A stretch of 64,000 bases of DNA from Scylla paramamosain (GCF_035594125.1 NC_087163.1:5667001-5731000); one strand, 5' to 3'; counted from the stretch's first letter, positions 14,601-38,914 are shown. Notes: generated by a model from the letters alone, not told the origin. Numbers and translations: made by a program.

Positions 14601-14800
14601 GGGGCCGCAGGGAAGCTCTTCATATAAAAGGGGTCCTGATCGCTGAGTGCAACATGCATATATGCACCGCCCCGGCCATGCATGCCACTATTTGCATAAT
14701 TCAGATGCAAGCTGTTGCCGCCATTTTAAGATTGTCTTTAATCCCACAGAGGAATTTGCATCCCCAGAAGATCCTCACGTATGCAAAAGGCCACGAAGGG
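14600..14800. promoter_or_regulatory. Promoter- or enhancer-like island: TATA motif, two octamers, YY1/Pho-type site
   Basis: A TATAAAAG motif lies at about 14624. Perfect ATTTGCAT octamers occur at 14690-14697 and 14754-14761, in the same orientation 64 bp apart. GCCGCCAT, read on the other strand as AAAATGGCGGC, sits between them at 14717-14727 and matches the YY1/Pleiohomeotic motif. Further ATGCA words (ATGCATATATGCA) surround them. This density of related words suggests regulatory DNA. No start site or gene is identified. Confidence 0.35.
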
Positions 14801-15279
14801 CCGCAGGGAGGCCTGTGTGGCCAGACCGCTGCAGGGGGGTGGAAGGCGGTGCGTGAACAAAGTATAAATCAGATGTAAATGTAGCAAGATCAATGTAACT
14901 TTGGCCTGTGGTGCTGACAGTGAGGGTACGGCGCAGAGGCGGCCCGCAGGCGTGTCCAGCTGGGGCAAGAATGGCGTAAAGTGCGAGTGTTTGTTGTGTG
15001 GAAGGAGGGAGGCTGACCGGGGCGTCCCAAGGCACGGCGAGGGGCAGGCAAGCGAGCCGTGACCGAGGACTTAAGTCACTCCTCAAGCAGCCTTGCCAAG
15101 AACAAAACTTTTAATCTTGAGATTATTCTTATCTATAATGTAAGTGGTGGAGAACTGTGGAGCGTTCATAAGTGTGTTATAATACAGAGTAATTTTTGTG
15201 AATGGAGGGAGAGTGTAAGTGTTGTGAGAATGTAAGGCGATATGCAGGATTTGTAAACATGCATAGGAAATGGATATGA
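14801..15279. other. Unique non-coding DNA
   Basis: GC-rich to 15060, then AT-rich. No coding frame or repeat seen. Confidence 0.4.
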
Positions 15280-15474
<195 letters not shown>

Positions 15475-15557
15475 AATCTAGAAAATTAAAAAGAGAACAA
15501 TGCTAACAGTAAGTAAACAACAAAAGAAAAAAAAAACGACAAGCGAAAGTAAACTTA

Positions 15558-15649
15558 CCACCACCACCACCACCACCACCACCATAACCATCCACACCAC
15601 TACCACCACCACCACAGCAACAACAACAACAACAACAACAACAACAACC
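15558..15649. repeat. (CCA)n and (CAA)n trinucleotide pair
   Basis: CCA triplets at 15558-15583 and 15600-15615 lead into about 11 CAA triplets at 15616-15649. Peptides here are poly-Thr or poly-Val/Gln artefacts. Confidence 0.92.
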
Positions 15650-16053
15650 ACAGCACTTTCCAAACCGCTCCCTTTACGTACATACTCCCTCGTCACCATT
15701 ACCTTTCCCTCCTCCTCCTTTGTCACTCCTTCACTGCAGCAACGCGAACACCAAGCAAGTTCCGAGCGGCGGCACTTGCACACTGGGATGCGTTGCTCAA
15801 GTCTACGTAAGAGGTAACAAGGCAGTCACGTCCGTCCGTCCCTCTCTACCATTAACTAAAGGGCTCTTGAGACAGCGGACACGAGACCTAATCACTGCAA
15901 GCATATAATAACCTTCTTTTTTTTATCACTACACACGTCTTTCGGGTTTTAAATTGCCTATGATTGTTACTTGATTATCAACCCTTTATCTTTTTTTTTA
16001 TCTCTCTCTTTTTGATAAGTTATTTTCAGTTGACTGTCATTACTTGAACTGTT

Positions 16054-19013
<2,960 letters not shown>

Positions 19014-19085
19014 TGGATATACTCATAAACATTATATGAATTGACAAATATAAACGACAAATAATCTCGTACATATAATTCTGAG

Positions 19086-19093
<8 letters not shown>

Positions 19094-19133
<40 letters not shown>
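19094..19133. repeat. (GT)20 microsatellite
   Basis: A 40-bp array flanked by GTCT and GTAT variants. Confidence 0.95.
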
Positions 19134-20565
<1,432 letters not shown>

Positions 20566-20832
20566 AACGAAAAGAAAAAAAGAAAAGAAAATGCTGAACC
20601 TAAAAATTACAATACCTGATCAGGAGAACATTGTCAACAAATGTTCTATCATGTGACTCAAGTGCTATTTAAATTTTTTACCGCGTGTTTGTCGAAGAGT
20701 CGAGACATCAATCCAGAAACATGAAAAAAAAGGAAAAAAAAAAGCGAACACAGAACCACAGGACACAACACCTGTGGAGGAGAACATTGTCAAGCGAATT
20801 AAGTATTATCTAAAATTTTCACCGTGACCCAA
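20566..20832. repeat. Diverged tandem duplication, spacing about 156 bp
   Basis: Each copy has an A-rich block, a GAACC word, an ACCTG-(3 nt)-AGGAGAACATTGTCAA core (20615-20636 and 20770-20792) and an AAATTTT-ACCG end. The core is exact over 15 bases; flanks have drifted and carry small indels. Confidence 0.65.
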
Positions 20833-21072
20833 AGGAATCAGGCAAAGGGGCGATGAAGATAGGAAAGTCTTCCTCGACTCAGCCTTCTGTTTTACTCAAG
20901 CGAAGACCTCCACACACCTCGCGTCCCTCCCCACTTTTGTTCCTAGCATAAAAAAAGATCCAATTTCTTACACTTGCCCACTAATCACGAGAAGAGGAGG
21001 AGGAAGAGATTAACACATAGATTCTTGCCTGGAAAATAGTTTACTACTGCAGCACTGACTTCATCTTCATCT

Positions 21073-22148
<1,076 letters not shown>

Positions 22149-22224
<76 letters not shown>

Positions 22225-22233
22225 CAGGTAATG
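22149..22233. repeat. (CT)36 array ending in an acceptor-donor juxtaposition
   Basis: A pure CT array to about 22216 continues as TTTCTCTTGCAG (acceptor end 22227), immediately followed by GTAATG. An exon beginning here would hit stops within seven codons in all frames. Confidence 0.9.
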
Positions 22234-22713
22234 AGGTAGCCAGGTAGTTCAGTCTCACTCTACATGGCCGCTTCTGAAATTTTACGACACCTCACTCTCA
22301 CTCATTAGTAATCATTCCTCAAATCTCGCCTCGCCGTATGTGGACTATAAAAACATACATAAGCAGACCCTGTCATATATCTACATTTTCTTTTTACCCC
22401 CTTGGACTAACACTGCCACTGTAAACATCCATACCACCACGCATTAAGATGTTCCGGGAGTGACGTGGGGACTGTGTGTAGAAGATGTAGCGATAGAAAG
22501 GCGCGCGTAGCATGACCTCCTTCAGACAATGGGTACACGAGGGTGTTTAACGCGTGGTCGAAACATTGATGTAAACGTCAAGTGCGGTGAGGTGCGTTGT
22601 GAAAGTAACAGAGTAACTATAGGAGAGGTAAAGGCAGGCAGATGGAGTAAGTATAGGGAAGTTCAGGGGATTAGAGGAGGGAATGAGTGGTAGAGAGGGA
22701 GAAAAAAGTGGTA

Positions 22714-22715
<2 letters not shown>
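22234..22715. other. Unique non-coding DNA
   Basis: No gene, RNA or repeat recognised. It grades into G/A-rich sequence near the GA array. Confidence 0.45.

Positions 22716-22806
<91 letters not shown>
22716..22806. repeat. (GA)45 microsatellite
   Basis: About 91 bp, pure except for one GGG near its right end. Purine-rich flanks extend about 100 bp each side. Confidence 0.96.
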
Positions 22807-22946
22807 ATAACCAAAGAAAAGGAAATACACAAAGATCAGTATGAAAAGGAAGATATGCACAAAGAGGTATTAAAATTTAGGAAATAAGAGAGAGAGAAGA
22901 AAGAAAAACTGGTTGAGGAAGAGGAAGGAAAACCAGAGAAGGAATT

Positions 22947-23184
<238 letters not shown>

Positions 23185-23224
23185 CAGGGAAGAATGTGAG
23201 ACTATCGAAGGTGAACCAGTCGCT

Positions 23225-23645
23225 CCACTTGACCTCCGCCATCCACTCCACTACTCCACCGCTCCACCACACCCACAGTCACCACCACAGAGTCCACCAT
23301 AGCCACACACCCTCTCATCCACTCCCTTACTCCAAAATCTACTTCATCACTCCCTGTCACTCCACCTCTCTTCATAATAAATTTTCACTCACTCCTCTAC
23401 TCCAGAAAATTTACTCCACCTCACAAATACTTAGTTTCCCATCCACCACCTCCACTTCCACTGCTTTATTCACTCCACCTCACTCATATTTAGCTCCTAA
23501 TCCATTCTCATACTCTCAACTTCACCCAAATCCACTCTATCACTCCTACTCGCACTCCACCTGCTTCAATATCCACTCCTATCACTCCACTACGCAGTCA
23601 GCTGTTTAATCACACACTCCACCACCTCTCCACCACTCCACCTGA
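23225..23645. repeat. G-depleted degenerate CACTCCAC-type tract
   Basis: For about 420 bp the plus strand has almost no G. CACTCC and CCACC words recur dozens of times at irregular 9-30 bp spacing, consistent with a heavily decayed minisatellite. The 137-codon frame through it is Ser/Thr/Pro/His-rich and not a credible protein. Confidence 0.6.
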
Positions 23646-24278
<633 letters not shown>

Positions 24279-24427
24279 TCTTGCTTGTTTGAGAGAATAA
24301 TAAGAACAAGGAGGCATAAAATGTAAGATGAATTCATATAGATCATCGGCCAGTCAGATGGAGCTTCTCAGGACCCCCGCGGCGACCAACCCGTCCTGGG
24401 GAGGTTAGTGTACACGCCCGCCCTTGC

Positions 24428-24430
<3 letters not shown>

Positions 24431-24488
<58 letters not shown>
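24431..24488. repeat. (CA)29 microsatellite
   Basis: A pure array of about 58 bp. Confidence 0.97.
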
Positions 24489-24491
<3 letters not shown>

Positions 24492-25917
24492 CTCAAATTA
24501 TAGCAGGTGAAACATAAAACTATCTAACTGGAAAGACAACCCCGCCACCCACTAGATATCGCGAGGATCAACACTCTCGTCAGGGCAGCTCGTGGACTCA
24601 CCGGCGACCAAGCTCTGATAGGACCCGCCTCCTCCCTCCAGTCAGTCTCCAAGCCCCGGGACGCTACGAAATGCACACGTATAAGGGCACGGGAAAAATG
24701 GAAAAACAGCAACAACTTTCCTTTCTTCCGTGTGAGGTAAAGGTACGCATAAATATGTTGGGAAAATTACTTATACATCGACGCTTTGCATGTTTTAGAT
24801 TATTTTCTTGCACCTCGGCCCGGCCTGGGCTGCCGGCGGGGTGTTGTCAGGTGTTTGTTTGATCACGTGACTCGCCAAATGGGAAACTATCCAGTGATGC
24901 GCCAAAGTCAACATCTCGTGCCGGCCCTCGAGGATCCTCAAAGGAGGCAGTGACGCTACTGAGTGTCAAGGTTTCCCAGCGTCGCGTCGCGCCTGACAGG
25001 AGACAAGCACCGCCACGGCGACAATCACGAGACATATATGGCCGATCATTCACTTCCAAGTATACTGCGCAATAAGTCCCAGTCAGCTGCTTCGTGCAAA
25101 CTAAATAGGTGTTCGCTCCACGATGCAAATTATTCAGTAATTTTTCAAAAATTATTTCGGGTTGGGCCGCCATTATTTATGAGGGAGCGCACGCTATCAT
25201 TAATGAAGACAGACTATAATTCTGGCGTGATGGAGACTCGGGGTGATTTCTCAATCCCCCTCGTCGGCTTACGTGGCCCTCAGTCATGTTACCCCGCCCT
25301 CGCTAACGACCACACCGTCACCACACCGTCATCAGTCCTCCAGCACCGCAGGTCACACTCGCTCAACACCGAAGCGCTGCTACGGCGACGGGGCCACTGA
25401 CATCTTAAGCCGCGGGCACCGGGCCGGGGGACTGTCAGGCAGCCTCGTGCATCACCTCTCCGCAGGAACGACTCGGCAAGCAAGCAATTTAACAGTCTGT
25501 TAACTTTGCTTAAAAAAAAATCGAGGCCTTCGTTATCAACAAGATTAAGGGCAAATTATGACAATGAATATTGCAAATGAGACGTATTTATGCTTATCAA
25601 ATGAGCACAAAAATAAGATACACTATTTATTCATCACTGTCTAGGAAAGTGAGAGAAAAATTTTTCCAATCGACAACAGATCAGCAGCCTTGAGTCGGAA
25701 TAAAGTAGAGTTATGTGAGGAAAACAAGGTAAGAGAGGAGAAAGATAAATGAAGAGAAAATAAACGAGCGATAGAAAACACGAGGAGGAAGAGGAGGAGG
25801 GGGAAGCAAAAGAGGAAAAGCCTGGTTAAGAAAATCTGACATGTTCCTATGAAAACCACACACTCAATCCCGTGGGAACAAATTGATTGAGGGAATGGAA
25901 AGGGAGAATATAAAACG
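24489..25917. other. Unique non-coding DNA
   Basis: A GC-rich segment (25230-25480) sits between AT-rich segments. GCCGCCAT followed by TATTTATG occurs at 25166-25181. Overlapping frames on both strands at 24963-25400 lack recognisable motifs. Confidence 0.4.
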
Positions 25918-26007
25918 TTGTTGCTGTTGTTGTTGCTGGTGGTGGTGGTGGTGGTGGTGGTGGTGGTGGTGGTGGTGGTGGTGGTGGTAGTGGTGGTGGT
26001 GGTGGTG
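25918..26007. repeat. (TTG)n then (GGT)23 trinucleotide arrays
   Basis: Six TTG-type triplets give way to about 70 bp of GGT with one GTA interruption at 25987. Confidence 0.95.
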
Positions 26008-26340
26008 CACTTACACATTATCTCGAGTTAATCAAGCACGTTAAGTACTTTGGTAGATTACGTGTTGGGTTCTTAACTTGCTTGAAATCCCCGTAGCAGA
26101 GTCTCAGCATGACGCCTCCACCTTGCCCGGATGCCCGCCTCCTCCTCCTCTTCCTCCTCCTGCCGCCCCTTCCTCTCAGGACGGGGCTGAGGGGATGGGG
26201 GGCAGACTGGCCAGCTCTTGATTGTGTAAGCGGTGAGATAAAACAAAGATAAACAACAGATAAGGTACAACGGCGAGACGACTCATAAACTGGCAAGGGT
26301 ACGATGAGGGTAGACGTTTTTTGTTGCTGTAATCAGTGTT

Positions 26341-26711
<371 letters not shown>

Positions 26712-27084
26712 TACTCAACTAAAATAAAGACTCTAAATACCTGTGTTGTTTAATTTTTCCAGTCATTAAATTTTCTCTTCCCTGACATATTCCAAAATCA
26801 TTAAGAATTCCAGAGATATTCGGCATTTTCCTATCTACCTTCCAGTGCTTCTTGTAATGGACTAATGCTGCTTTTTAGAAAGTTGTTGACGATTTTAAGT
26901 GAGTAGTGACTGGTACCGTGGTGAAGAATCCTATTGTTGCTTGCCTCTCAGAGCTGCCGGGGTGGTGTGGAAGTCATGAGTGGCGGGGTGGGGAAGCTGT
27001 CTGTTGTGAGCCTGGCCGAGGTGAGCTGGCATGTGGTGGAATGTTGCGTGGGCGATGGTACCCTCCTTATGAACATATATTTAG
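26712..27084. other. Unique non-coding DNA
   Basis: AT-rich left half, GC-richer right half. No gene recognised. Confidence 0.4.
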
Positions 27085-27169
27085 ATACTAATAATAATAA
27101 TAAAAATCGTAATAATAATATGGTTGTTACTACTACTACTACTACTACTACTATAAATACTATTACTAT

Positions 27170-27210
<41 letters not shown>

Positions 27211-27257
27211 TTTCTACTACTACTACTACTATTACTATTACTATGACTACTACTACA

Positions 27258-27291
<34 letters not shown>

Positions 27292-27300
27292 CTACCATCA
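27085..27300. repeat. Interrupted (ACT)n / (AAT)n array
   Basis: AAT triplets at 27089-27119 pass into ACT triplets at 27129-27290, broken by ATT, TTC and ATG variants about every 25 bp. Confidence 0.94.
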
Positions 27301-27412
27301 CTACACGCTCCATAAGGTGAGTCATGAGTGAGCGTCCATTGCCACACTTATGGACGGATCTGCGCAATAAAAATTACATCACTGTCATGGACAACGAGGT
27401 GTATTACACAAG

Positions 27413-30735
<3,323 letters not shown>

Positions 30736-31402
30736 AGCGGGAAGGTATCGTTGTGATGCCGTCCGTACTCAGTAGCAACTTTGCAACAATTATCGACAGT
30801 GATTTTCAAGCGAATAAATTTATAACGAACGCATCCGACACGCCCTCGGGAGTCCTCATGAGGTCCGTCTTCTCGTCTCACCATGGCGCTTATGACCCCC
30901 ACACACACGGCCTAAAATCCAATGCAAACCCGTCATAAATTGAGCTATTCTGTCAACACCCCAAGGCACTCCGTCAAAGACACATTAGCGGCACCTCTAC
31001 GTAAGGGTGCAGTTGCCTTCCACCGGGCCTGTGGTGTGGCTTTGTGACCGACCCGCGGCGGAAATGGTGAGGCTGACGCGGAGTGCAAATGAGGTGTGTC
31101 GGGGTGGCGGGAGGTGGCGGTATCTATGGTACGCTGAGTGCATCCTAATGTTCACTTGATAATACTCCTCCGGCGGGCACACACAGGCTCTCTGGGTGGC
31201 GGCGCGGTGGTGCACACCCTGTGATCCGCCCGTAATGTCATTCAAAGTGTTATCTACCTGAGAGACATCTTCCCTTTCCCGTGCACGGTAGCAGTAATGG
31301 TCCTCTTCTTCAGGTGGCGTCGCTGCCTTGGAAAATATATGAATACAGGCGTCTTTTTTTTTTTTTTTTTGTGACATGCTTAATGTTCGAATTATAAGCG
31401 TC

Positions 31403-31404
<2 letters not shown>
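30736..31404. other. Unique non-coding DNA
   Basis: A T17 run lies at 31354-31370. The 61-codon frame at 30753-30938 has balanced composition but no recognised similarity. Confidence 0.4.

Positions 31405-31495
<91 letters not shown>
31405..31495. repeat. (GA)45 microsatellite
   Basis: A pure array of about 91 bp. Confidence 0.97.
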
Positions 31496-31498
<3 letters not shown>

Positions 31499-32685
31499 CG
31501 TAAAACTTAATGTAAAAATCAAATAAGTTAAAACTGATGATTTATGAATAAACATCAGCTGTCAAGAAAATAATGAACATTCTTGTCAGCACCGCCTGTA
31601 CATCAAAGGCCATGTGAGTGCGGCAGGCATGTAACTCCCCCACGTGCTGGAGGAGGCGAGGCGAGGCGCTGCTCCTCCTGCCGGGGATTATGGATCACTC
31701 CTGTATGCAGCGTCGAGGCATTCGTCTTAATTATGGCGTCCAGCGCGGCGTGGAGGCGGCTATTTCCCCGCGGGGTGAAGGGAAGCGAGAAATTAGTGTT
31801 TATGCGTGAGCTTTCATTACAGAGCAATTAGTGGAACGGAGCACACCTGAGAGAAAGAGAAGAAAAAGGCGCCTCGGTGCAGCAAGACGAGGTTTGTGGT
31901 CACGGCAGCCTTCACTCTCCAGGCGCCAAGACGACTTAATTTTCCACAAGATGTCCGCTGCCCAAGAATCAGTCACTACATGTATATTCCTCATCTTGTC
32001 GTGAGCACCTGCAAACATTCTTGCCAGACGTTATGAGGCGTTAACTTGAGTGAAAGAAATATATAACAAGCAAAACACTGAGCAGGACGCAAGTTGAGGT
32101 GACTGTGCATAAGAAGGAGGCGTTTAGCGGGAGGTGCGAGGCGTGACCATCGCAGCCACAACAACCAAGGGAAGACACGGTGTCAGGTTTCACAGCGGAA
32201 CACAGCACGTCACAACCAGGGAAGGTGGCAGGAGGCGGCGAGGGAGAAGGAAGTACTGAGCGTAGTAGTAGTTGTAGTAGTTGTTGTAACACCTCACCAT
32301 TTGTCTCCTGAGGGTAGTACCGCGCCGCCACACCACTGAGGACCGTGAGACTCCCTGTTCCCGGAGGAGTCTACTTCTGACGGCGTCTCGTGACTCATTT
32401 GTAATAATTGTACGCACCTCGCTAACGACGCCCATCACTCAGGCAGATTTTCCTGCTTAATGGTCCGGGCGTTGTGACATTTTGGGGAGTGATTGTGAGG
32501 TTCCGCCATATTGGTTCCTGCCGGAGTCTTTCATTTGGGAAAATAACCGCGGATAACCGGTAATATTTGATGCAATAACACGTCGTCCTGCTGTCGATTA
32601 AGGGGATTTCTTTGTAATGCACGAGAATAGTATCACCGGAGATATGTCTGGCGCCGCTGTAATGGTATTTTCTGAGGAGGTGACG

Positions 32686-32689
<4 letters not shown>
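31496..32689. other. Unique DNA, homeodomain-type word content near 31700-31830
   Basis: TTAATTATGGC, TTCATTACAG and CAATTAGTGG occur within about 100 bp, a density of TAAT/ATTA cores typical of homeodomain-bound DNA. A GTAGTAGTTGTAGTAGTTG stub lies at 32266-32285. No gene seen. Confidence 0.3.

Positions 32690-32726
<37 letters not shown>
32690..32726. repeat. (GA)18 microsatellite
   Basis: A pure 37-bp array, among the shortest GA arrays here. Confidence 0.96.
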
Positions 32727-32727
<1 letters not shown>

Positions 32728-33455
32728 GAGGAATGTGACCGGGCAAGATGACAAGGGGACATGACGGCGCACGTAAACAATGACCAGGAAAAAGATTGGT
32801 TGCGGAGGAAAACGGAATGAGAGGGAAAAGGCAAGGAGAGTCATAAAGAACACGGGATAGACGCCTGAGGAACACCGCCATCAACGACACACGAGACCAA
32901 GACCTACAAAAAAATCAGCAAAATTCTCACTCCACAAAAAAAGTCTCAAACATTGCAATTTTTCGCCATAATATTTCTCACGGGGAAGTGTTTGCACATT
33001 GATTTCTTTGAGTCTCTTTGGACAATTCCAGACACGGAACACGTCCCCAGGCTCCGGTTTATAAGCAGTAATGTCTATGGTGGCGCGCATTTCCATATCT
33101 AATCAACGGCTTACATATCTGAAGTACCTGTTAACTCAAACATACAGCCAATCAGAAAGTAGCAAAAAACAACAATAACACAAGTGGTAAGTATGGTCTC
33201 CTACTGCAAAATTACTAAAACAAAACAAAAAAGGAGATCGAAAAAAAGAAACAGAAAATACAGTGAAACCATAAAGTGGGCGAAAGGAATTGACATAACC
33301 TGCCAAATTATGCATAATAGACCAATTTTGTCGGTCTATTGGAGGTTACAAAGCGAACATCCCTGATGCCAAACCCGCCACCCCCTCACCCAGCCTTCCT
33401 GTGGCGGCTGCGTACACTCGCCCACAACACCACGGTCGGCCGCGCTCACCTCCAC

Positions 33456-33459
<4 letters not shown>
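32727..33459. other. Unique AT-rich non-coding DNA
   Basis: A consensus donor GTAAGTATGG lies at 33187 without a convincing exon before it. Confidence 0.4.

Positions 33460-33530
<71 letters not shown>
33460..33530. repeat. (GA)35 microsatellite
   Basis: A pure array of about 71 bp. Confidence 0.97.
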
Positions 33531-33535
<5 letters not shown>

Positions 33536-33676
33536 CGTAGACAGATAGAAGGACACTTACCCACTATCCACCCACCCACCCACACACGCATATAAACAAT
33601 GCAGGAGGGGGAAGGTAATGAAGTAAGTCCCCCACTCCGCCACAAAACAGGTTGGCCACATCTCATCTCACACCCA

Positions 33677-33717
33677 GGCAGGCAGGCAGTCAGTCAGTCA
33701 GTCAGTCAGTCAGTCAT
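33677..33717. repeat. (GGCA)3(GTCA)7 tetranucleotide array
   Basis: A clean switch from GGCA to GTCA units inside one 41-bp array. Confidence 0.94.
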
Positions 33718-33829
33718 CCCCCTTCAGCCTTGACTCACTTCTGCCACCCACGCATTTAAACCTCACTCGCATTAACGTAACTCCTTACATCTCACTCACA
33801 CCCATCTGATCCCCCTGCTAACACCCCCA

Positions 33830-33873
33830 CTACTACTACTACTACTACTATCACTACTACTACAACTACTACT
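33830..33873. repeat. Interrupted (ACT)n trinucleotide array
   Basis: About 13 triplets with ATC and ACA interruptions. Confidence 0.92.
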
Positions 33874-34072
33874 CCCGTTCACTTATGTTCATCTATCCCC
33901 ACAACGCTCTCCTCCCACAGTTATGAGCAGGTGAGGCGTGAGTGGTGACGCGTGGTGGACTGGTGATGGTGGTGACGTGGATGTATGGGACGAGGCGTGA
34001 ATGTGCGTGTAGGAGGTTGTGTTGTGGTTTACGTTTACACTCCTGCTACGCTTGGTCTGGTTTCAGCTGATA

Positions 34073-34258
<186 letters not shown>

Positions 34259-34507
34259 TCATCACCACTACCACTACCATCACCATCACCACCACCACTA
34301 CCACCACCACCTCCACCCTCACAGATCCTGCTCTCTCCGCTAACTTCACACTGACAATCATAAAATATTTCAGATCTAGACCCTTCCCGAGCGAGGATTT
34401 TTCGACAAGTTGCAAGGAGAAGCCAAGTTTTCTGCATTGTTATATTCCAAGTTCCAACAGGTTCAGGCCTTCCTTTGCTCTTTTCTTTCTGGATAACACA
34501 GCGTGAG

Positions 34508-35935
<1,428 letters not shown>

Positions 35936-36500
35936 CTTAACATGTTCTGCCTCTTTTTGTCCTCCTTGAATGCTGCATTTCCTGTTTCTTTTTTTTTTTT
36001 TCAATATATTCCTGTTCTGATATTTTTAAGTCTTTTTTCATATTTTGATATAAATTTTTTTTTTGCTTTGCTTCTCTGGATTCTTCGACTAATACTGCAT
36101 TCTTCTTTTTCATACCTCACCACTTCCGTGACTTTTCTTATTTTCCTTCATCTCAAGCATTTTCCTCCTTCTTTCACTTCACTTTAACCTTCTATCCTTT
36201 AACTTCCACATGATCCTCGTCTTCCTCCTCTGTCCCTTCACTCCATGCTCTTCTCCTTCCCCTCTCAACTCACCTCCACCTCTACTCTCACCTCCCATAC
36301 CACCTCACATTCCTCCGTCCTTCCATACCATCTTCCTCTGTCTACCTCCATTCCACCAAGCATCCTCCTTCTCTCCTTCACCTTCACTCTTTCTCTCCAC
36401 ATAATACTTTCCTTCTCTCTCCTTGCACACCACACCACCTTCATACCAATCCTGCCTCCACATCACCTCTGCCTCCACTCCCATATCCACTCTAATCTGG
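35936..36500. repeat. Long pyrimidine-rich strand-asymmetric tract
   Basis: About 560 bp in which the plus strand is overwhelmingly C and T with scattered A and few G. T-rich words at the left change to TCC/ACC words at the right. No period is obvious by eye. Confidence 0.6.
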
Positions 36501-38910
36501 CCAGTGTGGAGTGTGGCTGCTTGGTGTGTATGTGAGTGTGAGGTCTGGGGGAGAGTCTTGCCTCGCACCTGTCAGCCCGTGGGAGGGATAAAATTAACAC
36601 ACAATACAACATTTACCTCGACTAACATTCAACATCAAGATTAAGACGGCGAGGAATGATCCGAAAACTTGCTCCGCGACTTTCCTTTTCGAGAATATAA
36701 TTGGGTTGGAGGTGAGAGTGTCATGAGTGAGTGAATGAGGGAGTGAGGGAGAGATTGAGGGAGGGAAGAAGAGAGATGGAGAGAGAGGAGGGAGGGAGGA
36801 ATGGAGGGAAGGATTGTTCGTGCTTTGTCTGTCTCTCACTTTTCCTATTTTCTTATCTTATTTCTCAAATGTCATGGTATACTAAAGGAATTTTCGACAG
36901 ATTAACATTCACGTATTTATTTCTTTTATTTTTACTAGGGACAATCATAATACTTTTTTTTCTAATTTCTTCCATACACGTACCATTCAGCTGTTTACCT
37001 CTCCCCTCGATGCCTCACCAGTACGTATTCGCTACGCACAAACTGGTTGCATACCGACAGAAAGAGAGAGCAAAAAAACAGCCTACATTTGTCAGGCTGA
37101 GTTCATGTCATGCTTCCGAGTGGGGGTGAGCAGATCCCTCAGGCCGATGCTCACACCCCGTGGAGACCTGATCACCCTCCCTTTCTCACTCCCTCTCTCC
37201 TCTCTCTACCTTTAGTGCATCTTGCCTCTCTCACTCTATCCTTGTCTGCCTCTAAAAGTACTCTCCCTCTCTCCTCTTTCTATCTTCAGAACACCATCTC
37301 CCTCTCACTCACTCTACCCTTCTCTATCTTCTCTCCTCTCTGCCTCCTTCCATCCCTCAGTCTCCCTCTCATGGCAGCAAGACACTCAAGTCCATTGCCG
37401 TCTGTTCCTCCTCCTCCTCCTCTTCCTCCCCCTCATTCCCTCCATATTTTAGTTCCTGTCTCTCCATCCCTCACACACGTCCCTCCTCCCTCAAGTCTCT
37501 CCGTGACTCAGGTTTCCATCATCCATCTGAGAAAAAAAGATTACGTTGAAATATTATATCACTGGAGGCATCGGAGAGAGACGGAGGGGGACCCAGATCC
37601 TGTCCGACCAGTTGGCCTCCGAGTGTGACTTGTGGCGCTCCCTGCCCAGCACCAGAGAGGTCAGGGCAGGCCGACCCCTCCCTCACCTGGCGTCCCTCAC
37701 ACCGGACTCCGTTTCTTGCTAAAGCGTAAGATTCCTGATGCCACCTTTCCTTCTCTCATCCTTTCCTCTCTCTTTCCTTCGTTCATCTCTCTTTTCACAA
37801 CTTCAGTCTCCGTCCAGACTGTTTCTTGCGAACTGAGCTGACTTTTTTCTTTCTTCTGTCTTTATCTTTAAATTTACTAAAATCATTAATTTTTCATAGT
37901 AATTCCCCTTTAAAGAACTTCAGCCAGCGATTTATAACCCTCAACAGATTTGCTGCTTCACCAGTGCAGCTCCTACAAAGCAACAAGGCCATGTCTCCCA
38001 ACAACATATGAGATTGGTCAACCTGACTGGTCAACTCACAATGCACTGCGGTCGTGAAATCATTCAAGTAAACATATTTATGTGAAGCCAATAACATTAT
38101 AGCATTCATATTTTTTAAACAAACTACAAAAAAACTGAACGACCGTAAAGGACAATGCGAGGCAATGGTATCACCCCAGACAGGCAGCGACGGGGCGATT
38201 CATGAGCGTGGGGGACCGATAGCTATAACGTTGATATTGCCAATGTTAAGTATCAATTATTGTTATTCTTAATTCCATAATTAATTCGAGCTTATGTTTG
38301 ACAAAATTTGTTTAAACGACAGTAACTAACAATATGGCCACATTATCACGAGTAACTTGAGTTGATCACAGGATGACGCGTACACGTATTCTCCAATGAG
38401 TGTGTTTGTAAATAACTCATAACGGAATTTCGGAAGGAGAACACCTTTGGAGGTTAAAAAAAAAAAAAAAAAACAGATGCGAGGAGTCGATGATGAACAC
38501 GGGACCTGGTGACCCGCTCTGCTCCCTACCAGGTCGGATGCGTGGCGCCCCAAGAGAACACCAGCGGAAGGAAGTCCCCACTTTGAGATGGGTCGCCGCC
38601 ATCACCCGCCACACATCGATATTCTCGTCCTCCCTGACACACGTCCTTTCTCGTCATTACACAACTCATGATATAATTTTCGAGAGTATTTTCGCTCGGA
38701 CAACTTTTCAAATTGTTCCCAATGAGGTTTACACGGCGCTTGGGCACAAAGTACGTGAAGGCAGAACTGATTCCACAAAATACGAGACTACGGGTATGTC
38801 AGGACGGTAGCACTCTATCAAATTTGCCATATAGGAATTCAACACGACCACGACAAGGCTGGTACAGAACGGCGGGACTATTGAGCGTGTTGACTCCTGA
38901 GGCGACACTG
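36501..38910. other. Unique non-coding DNA with a second pyrimidine-rich patch and A18
   Basis: 37150-37510 is another C/T-rich stretch with CCTCCT words. An A run lies at 38456-38473. No frame resembles a known protein. Confidence 0.4.
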
Positions 38911-38914
38911 ACTT

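Noticed and set aside
14117..14710. 197-codon minus-strand ORF without simple repeats
   Set aside because: GC-rich sequence with a low stop-codon rate. No domain, motif or plausible start context, and it overlaps a regulatory-looking island and other frames.
23196..23609. 137-codon Ser/Thr/Pro/His-rich frame
   Set aside because: Produced by the G-depleted CACTCCAC tract, which rarely generates stops in this frame.
30753..30938. 61-codon frame of balanced composition beginning Met-Met
   Set aside because: No recognised N-terminal motif of a developmental protein and no donor site in a suitable position.
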